Assembly: GCA_031265345.1 (NCBI GenBank)
Contig: JAISCU010000208.1
Coordinates: forward strand, 1 to 5,805
Length of the DNA stretch: 5,805 nucleotides
Source: Bifidobacteriaceae bacterium
GTDB taxonomy: Bacteria; Actinomycetota; Actinomycetes; Actinomycetales; WQXJ01
Direction: 5' to 3'
Shown: positions 1 to 5,500 of the stretch, in pieces
How positions within the stretch are numbered: the stretch's first letter is position 1
How the letters are laid out: each line of letters starts with the position of its first letter
Notes under the pieces: generated by a model
The model's database searches: none
What the model was told of the DNA's origin: nothing
Seen by the model: the letters and a program-made list of their open reading frames with translations, nothing else
Position numbers and translations under genes: made by a program

Positions 1-88
1 CAGTTGATGTGCGGGGACACCGGGTTGATCGGGCCGACCGCGAAGATGGCCGAGGCCGCGCGGCATCGTCCAAATCGTTACCCCAAGG

Positions 89-136
89 CAGCGAAGCCCC
101 ACAGGAGCGAGGCCCCACAGCAGCGAAGCCCGACAG
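89..136. repeat. Three tandem 16-base repeats
   Basis: Three head-to-tail units (89-104, 105-120, 121-136) match the pattern CAGCGAAGCCCCACAG. The second differs at two positions and the third at one. The unit length is not a multiple of three, so a protein frame would not be kept across the array. The repeat separates the two coding-like patches of the left-edge region. Function unknown. Confidence 0.75.
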
Positions 137-197
137 GCGAGGAGAAGAGCGATGAGGAACACGACTTCGCCGAGGATCGCCGCGGCGGCCTCCCAGG

Positions 198-227
198 GTT
201 CGTGGCCGGGCGGCCGTGGCCACCAAG
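198..227 (-). repeat. Possible decayed, inverted copy of the 104-base-unit hairpin
   Basis: On the plus strand, GTTCGTGG (198-205) is followed by exactly 14 bases and then CCACCAAG (220-227). This is the geometry of the hairpins in the 2281-2550 array, read in the opposite orientation. Six of the eight stem pairs are kept. Loop bases and the following GCA-TCGGG-like stretch also resemble the inverted array unit. The resemblance could be chance in such GC-rich DNA. Confidence 0.35.
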
Positions 228-286
228 CGGCCAAGGTCGCAGTCGGGGGCGGCGACAGCCGCGAAAGAAGGGCGGGGGCAGCAAGA

Positions 287-2065
287 TCAGGTGTGGGCGG
301 CGCGCCCGAGCGCGAGGCGCCCGTAGTCCTTGGTGTAGCGGTACATGGTCAGCGGGTATTCGCCCAGTTCTTCGCCCATGGCTTGGCGGTACTCCGCCCA
401 GAGCGTGTTGATGACGGCGGTCAGGGCGATGGCGCGGTAGAGGCGGCGCCGCTCCGGCGAGGACGGGTCGCGGCCCAGGTAGAGGCGAGCCAGCCGGTCC
501 ACGCGCGCGAGGTCGAACCCGGCCGCCACCGCGAACGAGGCCAGGTCCGTCATCGGGTCGCCCATGCCCGCGAGTTCCCAGTCGATCAGGCGGACCGACC
601 CGTCCGCCAGCATCAAGATGTTCGAGGCGGTGAAGTCGCCGTGGATCAGCACCGGCTCCGCCGACTGGTCCGCGTCCAGGGCGGCCAGCTCGCCCACCAG
701 GGCGGCGACCTGGTCGTAGTCGCTGAAACGGATGGCGTCCTGCGATTCGCAGAGGGCTTGGAGGCGGGCGATGTCAGCCAGCAGGTCGCGGCGGGGCGCA
801 ACCGTCAGGCCAGACCCGTGAACCTTCGCGAGGAGGGCGATGCCGCCGTCCAGCTCCTCTTTGCGCCCGGCGTCCAGCCCGCGTGAACCGGCGAAGTAGC
901 GGGTGATCCGGTGCCCGGTAGCGGGATCGAACCAGACGACCTGGTCGGCCACCTCGAATGGGGCCAGCGCCTGGTAGACCGCGGCTTCGCCGGGCCGGTC
1001 GATCCACTCGTTCGCGCCCTCCTGGGGCATCCGGTAGACGAATTCCTGCCCGGCGGCCGAGAACCGGAAACTCGAATTGGTCAGGCCGTTCTTGAGCGGC
1101 TCGATCTGGTCGATCTGGCTTTGCGAGATGTGAAGGGCGGAGGCGATCCGGCCCATGATGGCGCTGTCGGTCTGCTCCTGGTACGAGTGGTCGAATTGGC
1201 GCAGCTCGGCCAACGACTCGAATTCGCGCACGCCGTCGGTGCCCATGCGTTCAAGATGGATCGGAAGCTGGTCCAGCGAGGCTTTGATGACGTCCTCGAA
1301 GTACCAATTCTCCGTGCCGGGGGAGGCGTAGGCATTCTCCAATAGGGGGCGGAAGCGGTCTGAGTACTCGCGCGTGAAATGGACAGGACCGACCACGGCC
1401 CAGGAGTCGGAGCCGCCAATGTCGAGACGCTTGATCCGGCTCTTGGCGCCCAATGTCACCACCCATTCGCTGGTGGGACCTTCGAAATAGAGGCCGCTCA
1501 TCCAGGAGTCGGGTTCCCAGCGATGGAACATGTTGTGTTCGATCCAGTTGTCGGCCACCAGGATGTAAGTGGAGGCGAGGAGGTCGCGGACGCAGTGGAG
1601 CGAGGCCAGGTTGTTCTTGGTGGCGTATTCCGGGTTGAAGACCAGTTTGACGCCAAACTTGTCGACCAGGTACTCGAACCGCTCCTTCATGTAGCCGACC
1701 ACCAAGGTGATGTCGGTGATCCCGGCCTCGTGGAGTTGACGTAGCTGGCGTTCCAGCATCGGTTCGCCGTGGACTTTGAGCAGGCCCTTGGGAGTCTCGT
1801 AGGTGAGCGGGACGAAGCGGGAGCCGAATCCAGCGGCGAGAACGATGGCGTTGTCGACCTGGTACTGGTCCAGGTACTCGTGGCCCGCGGCGCTAAGCCT
1901 CAGGCGGTCGGGCTCGACGTAACCGGAAGCGACCGCCTGCTTGACCAGTTGGTTCGCTTTGCCCAGCGACACCCCGAGTTGGCTGGCCAGTTCCCTTTGG
2001 GTGAGCTTGCCGCCCTGGCCGGTGGCCTCCGCGAGCGCGCGGCAGACCAACGCTGTCAAGTTCAT
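287..2065 (-). CDS. Winged-helix / LicC-type nucleotidyltransferase / LicA-type choline kinase fusion
   Basis: This 592-residue cytoplasmic protein has three parts. Residues 1-68 form a MarR-like winged helix (recognition segment around VSLGKANQLVKQAV, 32-45). Residues about 70-300 form a nucleotidyltransferase of the choline-phosphate cytidylyltransferase (LicC) type: LAAGFGSRF (76-84), PKGLLKVHG (92-100), a likely metal ligand D172 and a second acidic motif YFED (255-258). Residues about 305-592 form a choline/ethanolamine-kinase fold (LicA, APH-like): NGLTNSSF (326-333), the Brenner motif HGDFTASN with D477 and N482, and the magnesium-binding DWE (495-497). From family knowledge, the kinase would make phosphocholine and the transferase CDP-choline, for decoration of surface polymers. 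No licB transporter or licD transferase is visible here. The ATG is preceded by no Shine-Dalgarno but by TAGAGT six bases upstream, which supports a leaderless start. The substrate could be another amino alcohol or sugar phosphate. The role of the winged helix is unknown. Confidence 0.9.
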   Translation of the reverse strand: MNLTALVCRALAEATGQGGKLTQRELASQLGVSLGKANQLVKQAVASGYVEPDRLRLSAAGHEYLDQYQVDNAIVLAAGFGSRFVPLTYETPKGLLKVHGEPMLERQLRQLHEAGITDITLVVGYMKERFEYLVDKFGVKLVFNPEYATKNNLASLHCVRDLLASTYILVADNWIEHNMFHRWEPDSWMSGLYFEGPTSEWVVTLGAKSRIKRLDIGGSDSWAVVGPVHFTREYSDRFRPLLENAYASPGTENWYFEDVIKASLDQLPIHLERMGTDGVREFESLAELRQFDHSYQEQTDSAIMGRIASALHISQSQIDQIEPLKNGLTNSSFRFSAAGQEFVYRMPQEGANEWIDRPGEAAVYQALAPFEVADQVVWFDPATGHRITRYFAGSRGLDAGRKEELDGGIALLAKVHGSGLTVAPRRDLLADIARLQALCESQDAIRFSDYDQVAALVGELAALDADQSAEPVLIHGDFTASNILMLADGSVRLIDWELAGMGDPMTDLASFAVAAGFDLARVDRLARLYLGRDPSSPERRRLYRAIALTAVINTLWAEYRQAMGEELGEYPLTMYRYTKDYGRLALGRAAHT

Positions 2066-2077
2066 AAGGGAACTCTA
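2066..2077 (-). promoter_or_regulatory. Leaderless -10 element of the LicC/LicA fusion gene
   Basis: Read on the minus strand, TAGAGT (2077 down to 2072) fits the actinobacterial -10 pattern TAnnnT. It is followed by six bases and then the ATG at 2065, so transcription would begin at or next to the start codon. No convincing -35 hexamer lies 17-18 bases upstream. There is no purine-rich ribosome binding site, which agrees with a leaderless mRNA. Confidence 0.55.
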
Positions 2078-2232
2078 CTTTGCATTTCTGAACCCAGTCG
2101 GCCGCCACGCACCGCGCCACCCACTTCGACGATGCCGCCGGGTTGGCCTACGCGCCATTGCGCAGCGAACACGCAACCCGGGAGGCAGCCACAGACCAGC
2201 TGCCCAGCCTGCTTCGCGGCTCCGTGCCGGGG

Positions 2233-2251
2233 GAAAGTCGCCTCGACTTTC
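2233..2251. other. Perfect 8-bp hairpin with 3-base loop
   Basis: GAAAGTCG (2233-2240) and CGACTTTC (2244-2251) are perfect inverted repeats around CCT. The element stands alone between two divergent genes and 30 bases before the 104-base array. It is not followed by a T-run, so a standard intrinsic terminator is unlikely. A protein-binding site or remnant of a mobile element is possible. Confidence 0.6.
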
Positions 2252-2280
2252 GGAGCGGCTGACCGGGTCGGCCGCCCGTA

Positions 2281-2550
2281 CCCGAAATGCAGGTCAAACG
2301 CGTTCGCGGTCGCGGCACCCGTGCCACGAACCCCGTCGAGGCGCATTTCGCGCCCGCACCCGCCGTCCTGGATGGCCGCGGGGACCCGAAATGCAGGTAA
2401 ACCGCGTTCGTGGTAGCGGCTCTCGTGCCACGAACCCCGTAGAGGCGCAATTCACCCCCGGACCCGGCGCCCCGGCCCGCCGAGGGGACCCGAAATGCAG
2501 GCTGACGGCGTTCGTGGTCGCGGCGCCCGTGCCACGAACCCCGAGGAGCG
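2281..2550. repeat. Tandem array of 104-base units with hairpin cores
   Basis: The 12-mer CCCGAAATGCAG occurs at 2281, 2385 and 2489, a constant spacing of 104. Units 1 (2281-2384) and 2 (2385-2488) are full length; unit 3 matches for about 55-60 bases and then diverges. Each core has GTTCGTGG, 14 bases, then CCACGAAC. In unit 2 the arms are 2406-2413 and 2428-2435; in unit 3 they are 2510-2517 and 2532-2539; in unit 1 they are 2302-2309 and 2324-2331, with one mispair. In unit 3 the stem extends by CGG/CCG beyond a C-C mismatch. Unit 1 also has outer inverted repeats CGAAATGC (2283-2290) and GCATTTCG (2343-2350) enclosing the hairpin. These are partly decayed in unit 2 and lost in unit 3. 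No transposase is encoded nearby. The array is probably a REP-like or MITE-like palindromic element duplicated in place; a structured RNA is an alternative. Confidence 0.85.
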
Positions 2551-2663
2551 CGGCCCGAGGCGCGGGGTGCCTGCCATTGGACGCCAAGCCGACCGGACGG
2601 CATCGTACACGGTGGCCGCAAACACCAATGTGACGCTCATCACAGGCTTTGGGTGGGCGATCA

Positions 2664-2684
2664 GGTCTAAAGACCCATTAAGAT
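2664..2684 (+). promoter_or_regulatory. Candidate -10 and overlapping palindrome upstream of the CoA-transferase gene
   Basis: TAAGAT at 2679-2684 fits a -10 hexamer and would start transcription near 2691, giving a leader of about 55 bases. Directly upstream, in the spacer, lies the palindrome GGTCTAAAGACC (2664-2675; 5-bp arms, 2-base centre), well placed for a repressor or activator. No good -35 is present at the usual distance (TTTGGG at 2648 is too far), consistent with activator dependence. The leader then holds a short hairpin TGGGCG/CGCCCA (2697-2702, 2708-2713). Confidence 0.4.
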
Positions 2685-2745
2685 AGATGGCAGGCGTGGG
2701 CGAAGACCGCCCAAGTAAGCATCATCCCATCGATCAGGAGCACAG

Positions 2746-4254
2746 ATGAGCCGAATCAGGAACGAGAAGTTCCGCAACAAGGTCATGAGCGCCGAACAGG
2801 CGGCGACCTTCATCAAAGATGGCAGCAATGTTGGATTCTCCGGATTCACCGGATCGGGCTACCCGAAGGCGGTGCCGCAGGCGCTGGCGAGCCGGATACA
2901 GGCGATCCACGCGGACGGCCAGCCGTTCAAGATCGGGGTGTTCACGGGCGCCTCGACCGCGCCGGAGCTCGATGGCGCGCTGGCCGAGGTGGACGGCATC
3001 GGCTGGCGCATGCCGTACCAGTCGGACCCGATCCTGAGGCGCAAGATCAACGAAGGCGTGACCGACTACTGCGACATCCACCTGGGGCTGTCGGGTCCGT
3101 TGACGGCCTCGGGCTTCATCGGGAAGCTCGACACGGCGGTCATCGAGATCACCGCCATCACCGAGGACGGCGAGCTGATCCCGTCCTCGTCGCTGGGCAA
3201 CAACCTGCTCTGGATCGAGACGGCGGACCAGGTGATCCTGGAGGTCAACCACTGGCAGTCGCTGGACCTGTACGGCATGCACGATGTCTACTACCAGCCG
3301 ACGCTGCCGCCGCACCGCATCCCCATCCCGATCGTGGCGACGGGGGACCGGATCGGCCAGAAGACCCTCAAGGTGGACCCGGACAAGGTGGTCGCGGTGG
3401 TGGAGACCGACTCGCCGGACCGCAACAGCCCGTTCAAGCCGCTGGACGACGAGTCGCGGCTGATCGCCGGGCACCTGCTCGAGTTCCTGCAGCACGAGGT
3501 CAACATCGGGCGGCTGCCGAAGAACCTGTTGCCGCTCCAGTCCGGGGTCGGGAACATCGCCAACGCGGTGCTGGCGGGCCTGCTGGAGGGCCCGTTCGAC
3601 GCGATCACGTCCTACACGGAGGTGATCCAGGACGGCATGGTGGACCTGCTCGACTCGGGCAAGATGACGGTCGCCTCCGCCACGGCGTTCTCGCTCAGCC
3701 CGGATTACGCCGAGAAGCTCAACGACGGCGCCGCCGAGTATTCGCAGAAGATCATCTTGCGCCCGCAGGACGTCTCGAACAACCCGGAGGTCATCCGCCG
3801 CCTGGGCGTGATCGCCTGCAACGGCCTGATCGAGGCCGACATCTACGGCAACGTCAACTCCACCCACATCATGGGCTCCCGGATGCAGAACGGCCTGGGG
3901 GGTTCGGGCGACTTCACCCGCAACTCGTACATCTCCTCGTTCGTGACCCCGTCGGTGGCGAAGGGCGGCGACATCTCCTGCATCGTCCCGATGGTCTCCC
4001 ACGTCGATCACACCGAGCACGACGTGCAGGTCATCATCACCGAGCAGGGCTTGGCCGACATGCGTGGCCTGGCGCCCCGCAAGCGCGCCCGCCTGGTGAT
4101 CGACAAGTGCGCCCATCCGATGTACAAGCCCGCGTTGGAGGAGTACTTCGAGCGCGCCCAGCGGGTCGCCAACTCCCAGCACACGCCCCATGACTTGCGC
4201 ACAGCCCTGGGCTGGCATGTCCGTTTCCTCGAGACGGGTTCTATGAAGGCCTGA
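2746..4254 (+). CDS. Class I CoA-transferase (acetyl-CoA hydrolase / succinyl-CoA:acetate CoA-transferase family)
   Basis: This 502-residue cytoplasmic enzyme belongs to the family of Acetobacter AarC, yeast Ach1 and clostridial Cat1, with the usual length of about 500. The N-terminal lobe carries GFSGFTGSGYP (30-40). The C-terminal lobe carries QSGVGNIANAV, the catalytic motif SYTEVIQDG with the expected glutamate at 292, and the oxyanion-loop motif GLGGSGDF with G388 and D389. From family knowledge, the glutamate forms a glutamyl-CoA thioester and CoA is moved between succinate and acetate or propionate. In a propionic fermenter it could link propionyl-CoA to succinate; in others it would serve acetate overflow or a modified citric acid cycle. 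The substrate cannot be read from the sequence. The start is fixed by AGGAG (2736-2740) five bases before the ATG. The gene appears monocistronic, with its own candidate promoter and a terminator 14 bases after the stop. Confidence 0.93.
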   Translation: MSRIRNEKFRNKVMSAEQAATFIKDGSNVGFSGFTGSGYPKAVPQALASRIQAIHADGQPFKIGVFTGASTAPELDGALAEVDGIGWRMPYQSDPILRRKINEGVTDYCDIHLGLSGPLTASGFIGKLDTAVIEITAITEDGELIPSSSLGNNLLWIETADQVILEVNHWQSLDLYGMHDVYYQPTLPPHRIPIPIVATGDRIGQKTLKVDPDKVVAVVETDSPDRNSPFKPLDDESRLIAGHLLEFLQHEVNIGRLPKNLLPLQSGVGNIANAVLAGLLEGPFDAITSYTEVIQDGMVDLLDSGKMTVASATAFSLSPDYAEKLNDGAAEYSQKIILRPQDVSNNPEVIRRLGVIACNGLIEADIYGNVNSTHIMGSRMQNGLGGSGDFTRNSYISSFVTPSVAKGGDISCIVPMVSHVDHTEHDVQVIITEQGLADMRGLAPRKRARLVIDKCAHPMYKPALEEYFERAQRVANSQHTPHDLRTALGWHVRFLETGSMKA

Positions 4255-4268
4255 TTCTAGTTGGTTTG

Positions 4269-4308
4269 GCCCGTCCCCCGGCGCGGGTTCGCGGGGGACG
4301 GGCTCTTG
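4269..4308 (+). terminator. Intrinsic-type terminator of the CoA-transferase gene
   Basis: A perfect 12-bp stem, GCCCGTCCCCCG (4269-4280) with CGGGGGACGGGC (4292-4303), encloses an 11-base loop and is followed by TCTTG. It begins 14 bases after the stop codon. The T-tract is poor, as is common in high-GC actinomycetes. The symmetry of the stem means it could also act on transcripts from the other strand. Confidence 0.8.
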
Positions 4309-4358
4309 CCGTTGCACGATGCCGCGTGCCCGGTCCGCGCCGTGTCGTGTTTGCCTCT

Positions 4359-4410
4359 GGTCGGATTGGTCGGCTTGGTCGGCTTGGTCGGCTTGGGCGC
4401 GTGCGCGCCC
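4359..4410. repeat. Four 9-base tandem repeats followed by a hairpin
   Basis: Four units of GGTCGGCTT (4359-4394; the first reads GGTCGGATT) are followed at once by GGGCGC-GTGC-GCGCCC (4395-4410), a strong hairpin. In one frame the repeat would read Leu-Val-Gly, but no credible gene start or product supports translation. It lies between the CoA-transferase terminator and the small membrane protein gene. It may be a slippage-prone simple repeat that varies in copy number, or part of that gene's leader. Confidence 0.7.
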
Positions 4411-4453
4411 GGCCTCTCGGCGCTGTCGGAGCGACCGACTGCTGTCTTCGATA

Positions 4454-4472
4454 CGTCTCAGGGACTGAGACG
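4454..4472. promoter_or_regulatory. Perfect 8-bp inverted repeat upstream of the small membrane protein gene
   Basis: CGTCTCAG (4454-4461) and CTGAGACG (4465-4472) surround a 3-base centre. The element ends nine bases before the GGAGG ribosome binding site at 4481-4485. It could be an operator or a leader hairpin affecting translation. I see no clear -35/-10 pair around it, so the promoter of the downstream gene is not assigned. Confidence 0.45.
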
Positions 4473-4492
4473 GGCCGCCTGGAGGCCGCCAC

Positions 4493-4723
4493 ATGAGCAT
4501 CGCGGGTGCGACCATGAGCGGCGTGAGCCGTCTCCTAACCAAGCAGCGAATCCAGCTCGGCGTCTACGTCGCGTCCGGCTTGGCGCTCGATCTCGCGTTG
4601 CAGGGAGTCATCGACAACGCGTATGTGAGACCGGGGACTGCAGCCATCGTCGGCGCCCTCTTGGGCTGGGCCGCTGGCGGGATGTTCGAGCGGGTCAAAG
4701 CCAAACGCGGCAGATCAAAGTAG
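4493..4723 (+). CDS. Small membrane protein of unknown function
   Basis: The 76-residue product has a short polar N-terminus with basic residues (R13, K17, R19), then two hydrophobic stretches, about 21-40 and 49-65, separated by a loop containing D41, N42 and R46. It ends in a strongly basic tail (KAKRGRSK). The likely topology is a two-helix inner membrane hairpin with both ends in the cytoplasm, by the positive-inside rule. The second stretch is rich in glycine and alanine (GALLGWAAGG). I recognise no family. GGAGG (4481-4485), seven bases before the ATG at 4493, supports this start; a second ATG at 4514 lacks a comparable site. It lies 107 bases before vapB and is probably transcribed separately, because vapB has its own promoter. 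Confidence 0.65.
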   Translation: MSIAGATMSGVSRLLTKQRIQLGVYVASGLALDLALQGVIDNAYVRPGTAAIVGALLGWAAGGMFERVKAKRGRSK

Positions 4724-4752
4724 GCGGGTCCGGGGCGCGCAGTCGAGCCGTA

Positions 4753-4790
4753 ATGGCCGCGCGCGGTGGGAACAGCCTGGGAGCGGCCAT
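4753..4790. other. Inverted repeat between the small membrane protein gene and vapB
   Basis: ATGGCCGC (4753-4760) and GCGGCCAT (4783-4790) are perfect 8-bp inverted repeats with a 22-base spacer. The right arm ends four bases before the vapB -35. It could end the upstream transcript, although no T-run follows, or be an upstream binding site for the antitoxin complex or another regulator. Confidence 0.4.
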
Positions 4791-4793
4791 CTA

Positions 4794-4830
4794 TTGCCAT
4801 GGTGCTACCTGCGGTGCTACCATCGACGCC
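4794..4830 (+). promoter_or_regulatory. Leaderless vapBC promoter with overlapping operator
   Basis: TTGCCA (4794-4799; five of six matches to TTGACA), an 18-base spacer and TACCAT (4818-4823) form a good promoter. Seven bases then lead to the vapB ATG at 4831, so the mRNA should be leaderless; there is no ribosome binding site. The spacer and -10 contain two copies of GGTGCTACC (4801-4809 and 4813-4821). With flanking AT bases these also form a pseudo-palindrome over 4799-4823, centred on TGC. Ribbon-helix-helix antitoxins typically bind such paired sites. Binding here would cover the -10, giving autorepression by VapB or the VapBC complex. Confidence 0.75.
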
Positions 4831-5070
4831 ATGACCGTGGCGAAATTCTCTGTGTCCCTTGACTCACATGTGGCTGAACGCGTGGAGCAAGCAGCGCGCG
4901 AGGACCGCGTGTCGTTCTCGAAATGGCTGTCCACCGCCGCCGAACACCAATTGCGCTTGCGCGAAGGGCTGCGCGGCGTCGCGGAATACGAAGCCGAGGC
5001 GGGACCCTTCACCGAAGAGGAGCGGGCCGAAGGCAGGGCGGTGCTGAATCGACTGCTGGGCCGCTCATGA
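4831..5070 (+). CDS. vapB: VapB-type ribbon-helix-helix antitoxin
   Basis: The 79-residue protein begins with the DNA-contacting strand KFSVSLD (5-11). Helix A (about 12-23) and helix B (about 28-43, SFSKWLSTAAEHQLRL) follow, giving a ribbon-helix-helix dimerisation and DNA-binding domain. Residues 46-79 are an acidic, helical tail (GPFTEEERAEGRAVLNRLL) of the kind that wraps around and blocks a PIN toxin. The ATG at 4831 is chosen because a -10 lies seven bases upstream. The frame remains open further 5' but without promoter or ribosome binding site logic. Its stop overlaps the vapC start by four bases (ATGA), so the two are translationally coupled. It is expected to be the labile partner and, with the toxin, to repress the operon. 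Confidence 0.85.
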   Translation: MTVAKFSVSLDSHVAERVEQAAREDRVSFSKWLSTAAEHQLRLREGLRGVAEYEAEAGPFTEEERAEGRAVLNRLLGRS

Positions 5071-5453
5071 CGGTTGACGGCCTGACCTACGATACCGGCG
5101 CTCTGATTGCCGCCGAGCGTGGCAACCGGCTGATGTGGTCGGTGCATCTGGAAGCGCTAGCCGATGGACTGATTCCAACTGTCCCCGCCGGCGTCCTGGG
5201 AGAGGCATGGCGGGGCGGTCCTCAGGCACGGCTGTCGAGGCTTCTCAAAGGGTGCCGGGTGGAAAGCTTGACCGAGGCCCGCGCACGGGCCATCGGCGAG
5301 CTGGCTGCCCGCTCCGGCTTGAGCGACACGGTGGACTTGGCTGTGGCCGAAGGTGCTTTGAGGCGCGGCGACGCGGTCGTCACGTCCAATCGGTCTCACA
5401 TCGAACAAGCCGCTGGCGGTATCGGGCAGCACTTGCCGATTCAAGACGTTTGA
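5067..5453 (+). CDS. vapC: VapC-type PIN-domain ribonuclease toxin
   Basis: The 128-residue protein is a single PIN domain, a magnesium-dependent RNase fold whose VapC members usually cut tRNA or rRNA. The acidic active-site residues are visible: D9 in YDTGALIAAE, E46 in LGEAW, and D90 (with D87 nearby) in LSDTVDLAVAE. The fourth position sits in VVTSNRSHIE, where an asparagine (N108) and a histidine (H111) stand where many PIN proteins have aspartates. I believe this variant is common in this actinobacterial subgroup and does not by itself suggest inactivity. The gene overlaps vapB by four bases, has no separate ribosome binding site and depends on coupled translation. The length is normal and the frame intact, so the module looks functional. 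The RNA target cannot be predicted from the sequence. Confidence 0.87.
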   Translation: MTVDGLTYDTGALIAAERGNRLMWSVHLEALADGLIPTVPAGVLGEAWRGGPQARLSRLLKGCRVESLTEARARAIGELAARSGLSDTVDLAVAEGALRRGDAVVTSNRSHIEQAAGGIGQHLPIQDV

Positions 5454-5500
5454 GCTGAAGCTGATCGCCTTGGACTCGGACGCGCGAGGCCGCGTGGGGC

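Larger units (their letters stand above)
1..286. other. Left-edge region without a supported gene
   Basis: No reading frame here has both a credible start and a recognisable product. Both strands have third positions that are almost all G or C over roughly the first 60 bases and again around 150-230, so fragments of coding DNA may be present. On the minus strand, one frame near the edge reads like a short hydrophobic peptide (AIFAVGPINPVSPHIN), but it has no ATG, GTG or TTG after its upstream stop. Another minus frame around 135-200 reads as a hydrophobic stretch (AAAILGEVVFLIALLLA). A decayed transporter gene downstream of the choline kinase is possible but unproven. The region also contains a 16-base tandem repeat (89-136) and a hairpin (202-207 pairing with 218-223) that might end the minus-strand transcript, although no T-run follows it. 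Confidence 0.45.
2066..2745. other. 680-base divergent intergenic region with repeats
   Basis: This gap separates the minus-strand nucleotidyltransferase/kinase gene from the plus-strand CoA-transferase gene. It contains the two promoters, an isolated hairpin (2233-2251), the 104-base tandem array (2281-2550) and the CoA-transferase 5' leader. Open frames run through it on both strands, but none has a ribosome binding site or a recognisable product. The repeat period (104) is not divisible by three, so the array does not encode a repeated protein. Bases about 2100-2230 and 2560-2640 show nothing I can name. At 2081-2088 there is an inverted copy of the 8-mer GAAATGCA that opens each array unit. 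Confidence 0.7.

Noticed and set aside
4..411. A plus-strand gene entering from the left edge
   Set aside because: It would overlap the end of the kinase gene by over 120 bases, crosses the 16-base repeats out of register and its product is low-complexity and Arg-rich; kept only as a possibility for the first 60 bases.
152..886. A long plus-strand open frame opposite the kinase domain
   Set aside because: It overlaps the conserved HGD and DWE motifs of the minus-strand gene and its own product is low-complexity and unlike any family.
2281..2550. A CRISPR array
   Set aside because: Only three units, and both the conserved core and the linkers are homologous from unit to unit; there are no unique spacers of even length and no cas gene.
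1941..2633. Open frames on both strands through the 104-base array
   Set aside because: The period is not a multiple of three, so successive units fall in different frames; there are no ribosome binding sites and no domain.
2066..2745. A tRNA, rRNA or known riboswitch in the large intergenic region
   Set aside because: No T-loop or anticodon-arm pattern and no riboswitch core I recognise could be found; the hairpins present are the repeat elements and short promoter-proximal palindromes.
2734..4542. A 602-residue open frame on the minus strand opposite the CoA-transferase gene
   Set aside because: It is a composition shadow: its product is rich in Arg, Val, Asp and His without any domain, and the plus strand carries a full, motif-complete enzyme with a ribosome binding site.
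4261..4830. An upstream extension of vapB to a 269-residue protein
   Set aside because: It would cross a terminator hairpin, a tandem repeat, the small membrane protein gene and the vapB promoter; the ATG at 4831 has a correctly spaced -10.
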